From Macrothele yani (lineage: Eukaryota; Arthropoda; Arachnida; Araneae; Macrothelidae), in the NCBI GenBank assembly GCA_039090855.1, contig CM076990.1:194871232-194935231 (forward strand): a DNA stretch of 64,000 bases. Reading direction: 5' to 3'. Under the pieces are notes generated by a model. The model had not been told where the DNA came from and ran no database searches. It was given only the letters and a program-made list of their open reading frames with translations. Positions within the stretch are counted from its first letter, which is position 1. The number at the start of each line of letters is the position of its first letter. Shown here one piece after another: positions 1-6,723 of this stretch. Position numbers and translations under genes: made by a program.

Positions 1-234
1 TACAATATTTTTAGGTATGAAAATGTTATTCAATTTAATGTCTTTATATTTATATTCTCCAAATGGATCAAAATATTCCACAAAATTATATTTAGGATCA
101 TTATAATAACAGACCCAATGAGTCCCAGGTCCTGTAGATATATCTAAATTAATAATTCCACTTTCAAATTTCTTAATCTTTTTAGGTAATAAATCTGATG
201 TAAATACACCTCTGAATCCTTTTACATCTTTCAT
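1..234 (-). CDS. Adenovirus-like cysteine protease, partial (C-terminus beyond the window)
   Basis: The minus strand is open from an ATG at 234 to the window edge (78 codons). It carries the N-terminal hallmarks of the Polinton/adenovirus maturation protease: FRGVF near residue 7, the active-site histidine in GTHW (His39) and the acidic residue in YFDPFG (Asp56). The catalytic cysteine and the rest of the fold must lie left of base 1. In adenoviruses this family cleaves virion precursor proteins, and the Polinton homologue is presumed to do the same. The frame is open further upstream, overlapping the preceding gene, so the true start could be before 234. The gene follows the small basic protein gene directly. 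Confidence 0.85.
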   Translation of the reverse strand, partial: MKDVKGFRGVFTSDLLPKKIKKFESGIINLDISTGPGTHWVCYYNDPKYNFVEYFDPFGEYKYKDIKLNNIFIPKNIV

Positions 235-242
235 ATTTTGTT

Positions 243-650
243 CTATCGTTTTATTGGATATACCTCGTAATTCTGAAGAACTCCCTTTCCAGAATGTTTT
301 TTTTTAAGGTGTGAACCTTTCGGTTTACAACCTGATCCAGTTACTTTACTTAAAGCTTTATTCACACCAAAACTAGCAGCACCAGATAAAGCACCAGTAC
401 CAAGAGCAGCTAAGATAGGGATCAAAAAGGGTAAAATACCTCCGTTTTTCTTTAATTGTGTCTTACTTATAGTTATTCGTTTACCATTTTTAATTTGAGT
501 AATTTGAGTTTTTGTTAAATACATATCATGATTAGCACTTCTAGTTTTATCAATTTGCAATGTAATTTCTTCACCTTTCTTAACTGCTGATTTTAATTTG
601 TTTTTCTGACCTTCACTCAAATAAATTCTTGATACAATATAATTACTCAT
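243..650 (-). CDS. Small basic Polinton protein with Gly/Ala-rich hydrophobic segment (adenovirus pX/pVI-like role possible)
   Basis: This is a 135-residue protein. Residues 1-65 are charged. Residues about 70-95 form a hydrophobic stretch beginning GGILPFLIPILAALG and rich in Gly and Ala. The tail is strongly basic and contains SGKGV. Small proteins with this layout sit beside the protease in Polintons and adintoviruses and have been compared with adenovirus minor core or membrane-lytic proteins. That role is inferred from layout, not shown. The start is well supported because its ATG lies in TTAATAAATGAG, matching the start motif of the neighbouring genes. It lies between the split coiled-coil gene and the protease, same strand, with gaps of only a few bases. 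Confidence 0.7.
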   Translation of the reverse strand: MSNYIVSRIYLSEGQKNKLKSAVKKGEEITLQIDKTRSANHDMYLTKTQITQIKNGKRITISKTQLKKNGGILPFLIPILAALGTGALSGAASFGVNKALSKVTGSGCKPKGSHLKKKHSGKGVLQNYEVYPIKR

Positions 651-882
651 TTATTAAGATAGAAACTTTGAATAATATTGTTTTACTTGCTCATTAGTCA
701 TTTTACCCTCTTTCAATAATAAATCTAGTATTTGAACTACTTGGTTATATACTTTCTTATTTTTAGTTCCCTTACATATTTTATCTTTTTTTTTTTTTTT
801 TTGAAGATGACAATCCGATTTTTGGCGTAAATGTGACAAGGATGGAAGTCAGATAATTTTTGAAAACTTGAAAATTTTCATC

Positions 883-954
883 GTCCTGGAGCGGGACTCG
901 AACCCGCGTCTCCCAGAAAACGCCTAGGTATGCTAACCACTACACCACCCAGAA
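883..954 (-). tRNA. tRNA-like cloverleaf, isotype not assignable (SINE unit 1)
   Basis: A 72-nt cloverleaf can be drawn. It has a 7-bp acceptor stem (TTCTGGG with TCCAGGA), a D arm with GTGTAGTGGTTAGCAT, a 5-bp anticodon stem (CCTAG/CTGGG), and a 5-bp T stem with loop TTCGAGT. Both internal promoter boxes are good. The anticodon loop GCGTTTT has C instead of U at position 33, so the apparent GTT anticodon is doubtful. It lies in a repeat and is more likely a SINE head than a working tRNA gene. Confidence 0.45.
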
Positions 955-1212
955 CGACCAAGTTTCAAGTTTCCGATCAATTTGAATTTAACCATCACAG
1001 GATTCGCCAGTCGAAGCAACCGGCATTCATGTTTAGCGAATCTGGAGGTTAATAATCCTATCCCGTGATTGCCCGGAGAAGCAGATAAATCATGAAAGAA
1101 ATACGGGATTACGCCATATAATACAAATTTTGAAGATGACAATCCGATTTTTGGCGTAAATGTGACAAGGATGGGAAGTCAGATAATTTTTGAAAACTTG
1201 AAAATTTTCATC

Positions 1213-1284
1213 GTCCTGGAGCGGGACTCGAACCCGCGTCTCCCAGAAAACGCCTAGGTATGCTAACCACTACACCACCCAGAA
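1213..1284 (-). tRNA. tRNA-like cloverleaf (SINE unit 2)
   Basis: Same 72-nt sequence as the copy at 883-954, 330 bp further on and in the same orientation. The acceptor and T stems are intact and the anticodon loop is equally non-canonical. Confidence 0.45.
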
Positions 1285-1706
1285 CGACCAAGTTTCAAGT
1301 TTCCGATCAATTTGAATTTAACCATCACAGGATTCGCCAGTCGAAGCAACCGGCATTCATGTTTAGCGAATCTGGAGGTTAATAATCCTATCCCGTGATT
1401 GCCCGGAGAAGCAGATAAATCATGAAAGAAATACGGGATTACGCCATATAATACAAATTTTGAAGATGACAATCCGATTTTTGGCGTAATCCTTGTCACA
1501 TTTACGCCAAAAATCGGATTGTCATCTTCAAAATTTGTATTATATGGCGTAATCCCGTATTTCTTTCATGATTTATCTGCTTCTCCGGGCAATCACGGGA
1601 TAGGATTATTAACCTCCAGATTCGCTAAACATGAATGCCGGTTGCTTCGACTGGCGAATCCTGTGATGGTTAAATTCAAATTGTTCGGAAACTTGAAACT
1701 TGGTCG

Positions 1707-1778
1707 TTCTGGGTGGTGTAGTGGTTAGCATACCTAGGCGTTTTCTGGGAGACGCGGGTTCGAGTCCCGCTCCAGGAC
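1707..1778 (+). tRNA. tRNA-like cloverleaf (SINE unit 3, inverted)
   Basis: Inverted copy of the same 72-nt cloverleaf, on the right arm of the palindrome. No difference from the other two copies was seen inside the cloverleaf. It lies in the only unit on the plus strand. Confidence 0.45.
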
Positions 1779-2551
1779 GATGAAAATTTTCAAGTTTTCA
1801 AAAATTATCTGACTTCCCATCCTTGTCACATTTACGCCAAAAATCGGATTGTCATCTTCAAAATTTGTATTATATGGCGTAATCCCGTATTTCTTTCAAT
1901 ATTTTATCTGTTAATTTATCTAAAATATTAAGACCCTCACCCATATAGTAATTCCCCATTTTGAGAGCTTCTAATGCTCTAATATATTTTCGCACCTCAG
2001 CCATTTTATAATCGAAACGATCAATTTTTTTCTGTAATTTTTTCTTTTTTTCTTCATCTTTAGCATTATTAAGTGCTTTTACTTGAGGACCTTTTAGACG
2101 TCCGATTTCACTGTTTTTTTCATTTGCTTGATTTATTATTTCATCAATCTCTTCATCAGATTTATTAACTAATTCTGAAGGTAAATCAAATCCTAACTTT
2201 TTTAATAACTGATACATTCAAGTTTTTGTTTAAGTTAATTTTATGAATTCCTGCTTCTCTCTCATACATTTCTTTAGCATCTGAAATAGGTTCTTCAACA
2301 TCTTCTAAGGCAGGAAATCTTGAAGATTCTGCAATTGGTTGAAATGAAAGTTCTTCAATTGCATTTTGAATAGCTTTTAAATTTTCTTTTCTAGATACAT
2401 CTTGATATTCTAATTTTTCAACTATAGGTTTGTGAAATTTTGTGATTGCCTCTTCATATCCTAAATCTTCTAATTGCTTTTCCTTATTTCGTTTTCTTAG
2501 TTCAGCATTTACTTTTGCTAATTTTAATAAATCTTGTATCACTTTACTCAT

Positions 2552-2619
2552 TTATTTAACTGAAAATTTGCTTCCAAGCAAATTATTTTACTTCCAAGCA
2601 AATTATTTTACTTATATAA
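2552..2619. promoter_or_regulatory. Divergent intergenic promoter region of the Polinton
   Basis: This 68-bp gap separates the leftward and rightward gene blocks. It contains a perfect 20-bp direct repeat (2571-2590 and 2591-2610, cttccaagcaaattatttta) and ends in cttatataaATGG at the first plus-strand gene. On the minus side the coiled-coil gene starts at TAAATAAATGAG. A shared promoter and possible factor-binding repeat are inferred from position and symmetry only. Confidence 0.5.
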
Positions 2620-2781
2620 ATGGAAGATTTTGAACAAATTGAAGAATATTTATCTTTTGCTGAAATGGCATTATATCTAGCTGAATGTTATTTATCTCAA
2701 GGAATACCAGCTGAAGACTTATTATTTGAAGCTGAAATGTTTATTGAAGATGCTGAATTTCTATTAAATAAATATGATTAA
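2620..2781 (+). CDS. 53-residue acidic Polinton protein
   Basis: A short open frame from an ATG in tATAAATGGAAG to TAA. The product is acidic and helical, with repeated Glu-Ala-Glu segments (LSFAEMALYLAE, LLFEAEMFIEDAEF), and has no Cys motif or membrane segment. Its stop overlaps the start of the ATPase gene by eight bases, which supports coupled genes in one transcript. It matches no family I know. The start motif and the overlap are the reasons to accept so short a gene. Confidence 0.55.
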   Translation: MEDFEQIEEYLSFAEMALYLAECYLSQGIPAEDLLFEAEMFIEDAEFLLNKYD

Positions 2782-3496
2782 GCCTTGCAGCATTAAAATA
2801 AAAGATTATTCCGAACCAGAAGAATTTATAGATCCAAATCAAAATCCAATGTTACCTATTCATCCTTTTAAACTTTTAATAACAGGATCTTCAGGATGTG
2901 GAAAAACAAATTTACTATTAAATTTAATATATGATCATTTAAATTTTGATGCATTATTCATATGTGCAAAAGATATTAACGAACCTAAATACTCTAAATT
3001 AAAAGAAAATTACTCAATGTTTGATGATATAGAAGAGGAAGACATTTTAAAAATAAAGGGAAAGAATAAAAATAAGTTATTAAAATTATTTAAAAAGTTT
3101 AAGAAAGAAACATTATTTAGTTCAGACATAAATGAATTTATTACTGTAGATGACTTAGATCCTTCATTAAAAAATCTAGTTGTTTTTGATGACTGTGTAA
3201 AAGAAAAAGATCAAAACGAAATTGAAAAATTTTTTATAAGAGGAAGGAAGAAAAATGCATCCATTATTTATTTATCACAGACCTATTATTCAACACCTAT
3301 TGATATAAGAAAAAACTGTGATTACTTTATATTTTTTAAACTTCAGCACAGAGAAATTAAACAAATTATTAGAGAAATTGATGGTGATTTTAATATAGAT
3401 CCTTATCAAAAAAGTATTAAAAAACCTTATGATTTCTTCATGTTAGATTTGAAAAATCCTCATATGAGATACAGACATAACTTTGATCCTATATAA
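2774..3496 (+). CDS. Packaging ATPase (A32/FtsK-HerA-like)
   Basis: This 240-residue protein has a P-loop at residues 38-45 (GSSGCGKT) and a Walker B strand LVVFDDC near residue 135, followed by a conserved SQTYY stretch about 30 residues later. Size and motif order match the Polinton/adintovirus genome-packaging ATPases related to poxvirus A32, which are thought to pump DNA into capsids. The frame is intact over the expected length. It overlaps the 53-residue gene upstream and abuts the next gene with no gap, its stop TATATAAATGG supplying that gene's start motif. No break was found, unlike the polymerase. Confidence 0.9.
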   Translation: MIKPCSIKIKDYSEPEEFIDPNQNPMLPIHPFKLLITGSSGCGKTNLLLNLIYDHLNFDALFICAKDINEPKYSKLKENYSMFDDIEEEDILKIKGKNKNKLLKLFKKFKKETLFSSDINEFITVDDLDPSLKNLVVFDDCVKEKDQNEIEKFFIRGRKKNASIIYLSQTYYSTPIDIRKNCDYFIFFKLQHREIKQIIREIDGDFNIDPYQKSIKKPYDFFMLDLKNPHMRYRHNFDPI

Positions 3497-3889
3497 ATGG
3501 AAGAATATTTAGAAAAGAAAATGTATGTATACAGAAAAAGTTTTAATTACTATAATAAAATTAGTATATCACTATCAGTAGGCAAATTTATATTTAGTGC
3601 TTCAGGTTTATCAGCTTTTGCATTTATTCCTTTAGCAGCTCTTTCTTTAGGAGCAGGAGTCATTGAAGGTGTTGATAAAACTCTAAATATTTCAGAAAGA
3701 AAAGAAGAATATAAACAAGCTTACAAATTTTATAAACAGATATTAAATTTAATAAACGCTAATTCAGTTTCAGAACAGGATGCTTACATTAGAGAAGAAG
3801 ATTTTATAAAAAATATTAAGTATTTTCCTTTAGAAAAATATGTAAAACAAACACAGCTAAATGGTTATAGATACGTAGTTAAAAAATAG
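3497..3889 (+). CDS. Polinton hypothetical protein with a hydrophobic segment, 130 residues
   Basis: The frame starts at ATATAAATGGAAG, directly after the ATPase stop. Residues about 25-60 are small and hydrophobic (GKFIFSASGLSAFAFIPLAALSL), which could be a membrane hairpin. The rest is basic and helical with many Tyr and Lys. Polintons commonly carry small proteins of unknown role with such segments near the ATPase and protease. I do not recognise the family. A membrane-active minor virion protein is possible but unproved. Confidence 0.6.
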   Translation: MEEYLEKKMYVYRKSFNYYNKISISLSVGKFIFSASGLSAFAFIPLAALSLGAGVIEGVDKTLNISERKEEYKQAYKFYKQILNLINANSVSEQDAYIREEDFIKNIKYFPLEKYVKQTQLNGYRYVVKK

Positions 3890-3905
3890 ATTTACAGATA
3901 AATAA

Positions 3906-4442
3906 ATGATTCATATATTCAAAGAAATTAAAGGTACTGGTTATATAATAACAGGAGGTGATATAGTAGGATGGTTACAAGATAAATTAAATCCACCTGA
4001 AATGCATATACCAGGGTACCAGTATTGTGGCCCATTTACAAAATTAGAAAAGAGATTAAAAAGAGGTGATCCAGGAATTAACAGAGTTGATAAAGCTTGT
4101 AAAAAACATGACGTAGCTTATAGTAAAACTAAAGATACTAAACAGAGACATATTGCTGATCAAGAACTCTTAAACGATTTAGATTCAATTGAAAATACTA
4201 CAAGTGGATTCTATCCATTAGGAGAGAAACAAGCTAGAGCTGTTATAAAACCAATTATAAAAGCAAAGAAAACATTTGGTTTAGGAATTTCATCCTATAT
4301 AAATATGTATTGCTTAAAGTGCAAACAGAAAACTGAAACTAAAGATATTCAAGAAACAGTAGCTAAAAATGGTAGACCCATGGCAAAAGGAAAGTGTAAA
4401 GTTTGTGGATCTAAAAAGAGTGTTTTTTTAAAGACGTCGTGA
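3906..4442 (+). CDS. Phospholipase-A2-like domain protein with C-terminal zinc ribbon
   Basis: A 178-residue protein. Residues 37-95 resemble the phospholipase A2 domain of parvovirus VP1-type proteins: CGP at 41-43 for the calcium loop, LEKRLKRGDPGIN, and the His68-Asp69 pair in KKHDVAY, followed by RHIADQELL. Residues 136-167 hold two CxxC pairs (C136/C139, C164/C167) consistent with a zinc ribbon. Such domains occur in Polintons and adintoviruses and are thought to help breach membranes during entry. The start lies in AGATAAATAAATG. The stop codon overlaps the presumed integrase start. The active-site pair is present, so the domain may still be competent. Function is inferred from motifs. 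Confidence 0.8.
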   Translation: MIHIFKEIKGTGYIITGGDIVGWLQDKLNPPEMHIPGYQYCGPFTKLEKRLKRGDPGINRVDKACKKHDVAYSKTKDTKQRHIADQELLNDLDSIENTTSGFYPLGEKQARAVIKPIIKAKKTFGLGISSYINMYCLKCKQKTETKDIQETVAKNGRPMAKGKCKVCGSKKSVFLKTS

Positions 4443-5449
4443 AGCACCTTAAAAATATTTATTATACACCAGAAACTGGTTATTGTGGTATTAATGAATT
4501 ACAAAGAAAAACTAAATTACCCAGGAAAGATATAGAAGAGTTTTTACATCAACAAGATGTATATACAAAACATAAACCACTTATTCATAGATTTAAAAGA
4601 AGAAGAATTTATGTTTCTCATGTCAATGACCAATTTCAAGCTGACCTTATAGATATGCAAGAATTTAAATCCTTTAATAATGACACAAATTATATTTTAT
4701 CAGTGATTGATATATTCAGTAAATATGCTTGGACAATTCCGATTAAAAGAAAAACAGGTGAAGAGGTAACTAGAGCATTTAAAAAAATATTTAAAGAAAG
4801 AAAACCAGAAAAACTTCAAACAGATAAGGGTACAGAGTTTATAAATAAACAAACTCAAAAGTTATTCAAGGATGAAAATATTCACTGGTTTACAACTGAG
4901 AATATTGAGATTAAATGTGCTGTTATTGAAAGATTCAATATAACTTTAAAGACTAAAATGTGGAAGTATTTCACAGCAAATAATACTAGAAAGTGGTTAA
5001 ATGTACTAGATAAATTAATTAAGAATTATAATAATTCTTATCATAGATCCATTAAAATGACACCTATAGAAGCAAGTAAGGAAGAAAATGAATTAAAAGT
5101 TTATAATAATTTGTATAAAGAAAAAGAGAAAAATAAACCAAAATATCAAAAAGGAGATAAAATAAGAATTTCAAAATATAAAAGAAAATTTAAGAAAGGT
5201 TATCTTCCAACATTTACAGAAGAAATATTTATAATTTCCGATATATTGAACACAGATCCTCCGACATATAAAATAAAAGATTTAAATAATGAAGAAATTA
5301 CAGGAACATTTTATGAAAAGGAACTGGTTAAATATGATAAGAAAGATGAGGTTTATAAGATTGAAAAAATTATTAGAAGGAAAGGAAATAAATACTTAGT
5401 TAAATGGTTGGGATATCCTGATGAATTTAACAGTTGGGTTGTAATTTGA
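4439..5449 (+). CDS. Retroviral-type (DDE) integrase with C-terminal chromodomain
   Basis: About 336 residues. There is an N-terminal helical region, then an RNase-H-like core with catalytic Asp in QADLID (about residue 69), Asp in LQTDKGTEF (about 129) and Glu in VIERFN (about 164). An SH3-like part follows, then a chromodomain from about residue 303 (YKIEKII, YLVKWLGY). It should cut and join Polinton ends to the target. The chromodomain stops early, right where a tRNA-type repeat begins, so the C-terminus may be truncated. There is no ATG at the expected start. The frame is open from 4415 and the codon at 4439 is GTG, so the start codon may have been lost by one substitution. Confidence 0.88.
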   Translation: MKHLKNIYYTPETGYCGINELQRKTKLPRKDIEEFLHQQDVYTKHKPLIHRFKRRRIYVSHVNDQFQADLIDMQEFKSFNNDTNYILSVIDIFSKYAWTIPIKRKTGEEVTRAFKKIFKERKPEKLQTDKGTEFINKQTQKLFKDENIHWFTTENIEIKCAVIERFNITLKTKMWKYFTANNTRKWLNVLDKLIKNYNNSYHRSIKMTPIEASKEENELKVYNNLYKEKEKNKPKYQKGDKIRISKYKRKFKKGYLPTFTEEIFIISDILNTDPPTYKIKDLNNEEITGTFYEKELVKYDKKDEVYKIEKIIRRKGNKYLVKWLGYPDEFNSWVVI

Positions 5450-5705
5450 AAATTTTTTGCAAAACGCCCTTTCGGTGGAGGGTCTATGCTTCATTTTTTT
5501 TGTACCTGGCCAGCCAGGTGGGCGTTAACTCTTTCGACCCTCCACCGCACACACTCTCTACCATCAGATGTTATTCACGCATATGCTCTACCATGAACCC
5601 AACCTTTTTTTTTTAATCAAAGGGGGACAGGGAGCAGATTCGAACCAACGACCTTTTGCATGCAAGCTTAACACGGTACCACTCGGCCACTGCTGGCCGA
5701 TAAAT
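5450..5705 (-). repeat. tRNA-headed SINE-like sequence between integrase and next gene
   Basis: On the minus strand a tRNA-like head (about 5700 to 5625) shows box A-like TGGCCGAGTGG and box B-like GGTTCGAATCT, but its T and acceptor stems do not pair well, so it is degenerate. The body to its left contains a strong inverted repeat, cggtggagggtc near 5473 and gaccctccaccg near 5537, enclosing cctggccagccagg. No target duplication was identified. I read it as a SINE copy in the Polinton. Confidence 0.5.
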
Positions 5706-6016
5706 TCTTGCTTGAAACATATATTTACGTTTCAAGCAAGAGAAACTTGGCGATGATCCAAAGTTGTTACGTAACGAAGAACTGCTTCTTTCCGAGGACA
5801 TAATCGCGCGCCGCGAGAGAGTATTTTGGCAACTGTTCAACTCTGGTTATGTAAACATTTTCGCTCGCAGCTTATCAGTAATGACTACATCTAAGCAGAA
5901 AGAGATTTAATTGCTTGTGCTACCATCTATATGTGAAAGAAAAAACTGAAAATAATTAGAACAACTGAATACTGACGAATACGATATTAAAAGAAAGTTT
6001 TTAATAAAATGATATC
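5706..6016. other. Gene-free Polinton spacer with a hairpin
   Basis: A perfect 13-bp inverted repeat (tcttgcttgaaac at 5706-5718, its complement at 5729-5741) lies beside the SINE. The rest, to the next start at 6023, shows no coding frame that I believe. Confidence 0.5.
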
Positions 6017-6022
6017 TAATAA

Positions 6023-6433
6023 ATGGATAATGATATTGAAGAAGCGAATTACTTTTCTTATTCAGAAGAAGAACAAATTGAAATTCCTGAAAATTTTAAA
6101 AAAGTAATGAAACAAATAAAAAGAATGAAATATGATGAAGAGGAAGACTGTTATTATATAGATTATAATAAATATTTAAAAAGTAGATATGTTAGTAGAA
6201 TAAGATATTTTAATCAGTTTAAAAGAAAAAATAACCTTAAATTTAATAAGGAAGCAGAAGATTTATTTTTAAAATTATTGGATTTTATGTACTATGAGAA
6301 AAATTTAAAATATGTATATTTTATTAAAAAAATTTGTGACTATTATAATATATCAAATGATATTAAAATTAATATAAATCCAAAAAATGAAAAGATCTGG
6401 GAAGACTTTAAAGCAGCAAGCTTTTCAGTTTAA
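6023..6433 (+). CDS. Polinton hypothetical protein, 136 residues
   Basis: An intact frame starting at ctaATAAATGGATAA, the motif shared with other genes of the element. The N-terminal 40 residues are acidic, the rest is Lys- and Tyr-rich with helical character and no cysteine motif except one Cys pair far apart. No membrane segment. I do not recognise a family. Position before the zinc-finger gene and the polymerase suggests an early or replication-side gene, which is inference only. Confidence 0.55.
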   Translation: MDNDIEEANYFSYSEEEQIEIPENFKKVMKQIKRMKYDEEEDCYYIDYNKYLKSRYVSRIRYFNQFKRKNNLKFNKEAEDLFLKLLDFMYYEKNLKYVYFIKKICDYYNISNDIKININPKNEKIWEDFKAASFSV

Positions 6434-6466
6434 AGCAAAGTATTTATAAAATTTGTTTCCTAATAA

Positions 6467-6694
6467 ATGGAGAACAAAACATGCAAAAGTTGTAAACAAA
6501 CAAAACCTATTGATGAATTTTACATTCAACGTCTTAAAGGTTACGTTTATAGACAGCACTATTGCAAGACTTGTGATTCCAAAAGAAAGTACCAAAAGAG
6601 AATTTGCGACTGTGGAAGAGAATACACTGTAACTCATTATGAAAGACATTTAAGAAGTAATTATCATAATAAACGTGTGCAACCTGTTTTTTAA
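6467..6694 (+). CDS. Small zinc-finger protein, 75 residues
   Basis: Two metal-binding clusters are visible. The first has CKSCKQ near residue 6 paired with HYCKTCDSK about 25 residues later. The second begins CDCG and ends with His-x(3-5)-His (YERHLRSNYH), a C2H2-like pattern. This layout resembles small zinc-binding proteins found in large DNA viruses and Polintons. A nucleic-acid-binding role is likely but not demonstrated. The start is fixed by ctaATAAATGGAG. It sits in a row of three plus-strand genes with about 30-bp gaps. Confidence 0.65.
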   Translation: MENKTCKSCKQTKPIDEFYIQRLKGYVYRQHYCKTCDSKRKYQKRICDCGREYTVTHYERHLRSNYHNKRVQPVF

Positions 6695-6723
6695 AATCCC
6701 TTTATAAATTTACATCCCAATAA

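Larger units (their letters stand above)
787..1898 (-). repeat. Trimeric tRNA-derived SINE insertion with inverted third unit
   Basis: Three copies of a roughly 330-bp unit lie here. Two are direct repeats (starting at 802 and 1131, offset 329-330) and one is inverted (from 1502). The inverted part pairs with the left part as a near-perfect palindrome, with arms of about 396 bp (about 1092-1489 and 1502-1897) and a 12-bp spacer. Each unit contains a tRNA-like cloverleaf. A T-run at 787-801 is a poly-A tail on the minus strand. The 11-bp sequence atattttatct flanks the block at 776-786 and 1899-1909, so the whole block inserted as one target-primed event into the Polinton. Confidence 0.85.
654..2551 (-). 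pseudogene. Coiled-coil Polinton gene split by a SINE insertion and a frameshift
   Basis: Three minus-strand pieces appear to be one gene. The first (2551-2186, 121 residues) starts at TAAATAAATGAG and is charged and helical. The second (2217-1899) is in another frame, has no start motif, and continues with Lys/Glu-rich coiled coil. The third (786-654) is a short lysine-rich tail ending SKFLS. Between the second and third lies a 1,112-bp insertion flanked by an 11-bp duplication. The codons for Asp-Lys-Ile fall inside that duplication in the same phase on both sides, so the frame was continuous before insertion. The last eight sense codons of the truncated second piece come from the repeat itself. 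The family is unrecognised, probably a Polinton structural or core protein. The 2186-2217 overlap could instead be two overlapping genes. Confidence 0.65.

Noticed and set aside
933..1728. Three near-identical 69-78 residue open frames
   Set aside because: They read through the SINE units and their tRNA-like parts, in the same frame in each copy. Identity comes from the repeat, not from coding constraint.
883..1778. A tRNA-Asn gene cluster (apparent GTT anticodon)
   Set aside because: Position 33 is C, not U, the loop is non-canonical and the copies lie in an inserted repeat with a poly-A tail. SINE heads are the better reading.
787..1898. CRISPR-like array
   Set aside because: Units are 330 bp, only three, one inverted, and there is no spacer structure; the setting is an animal genome.
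1870..2217. Independent 115-residue gene
   Set aside because: It has no start motif, overlaps the previous frame out of phase, and its last residues are encoded by the inserted repeat.
5434..5840. Short frames in the integrase-downstream gap
   Set aside because: They cross the tRNA-type repeat and its inverted repeats and show no protein features.
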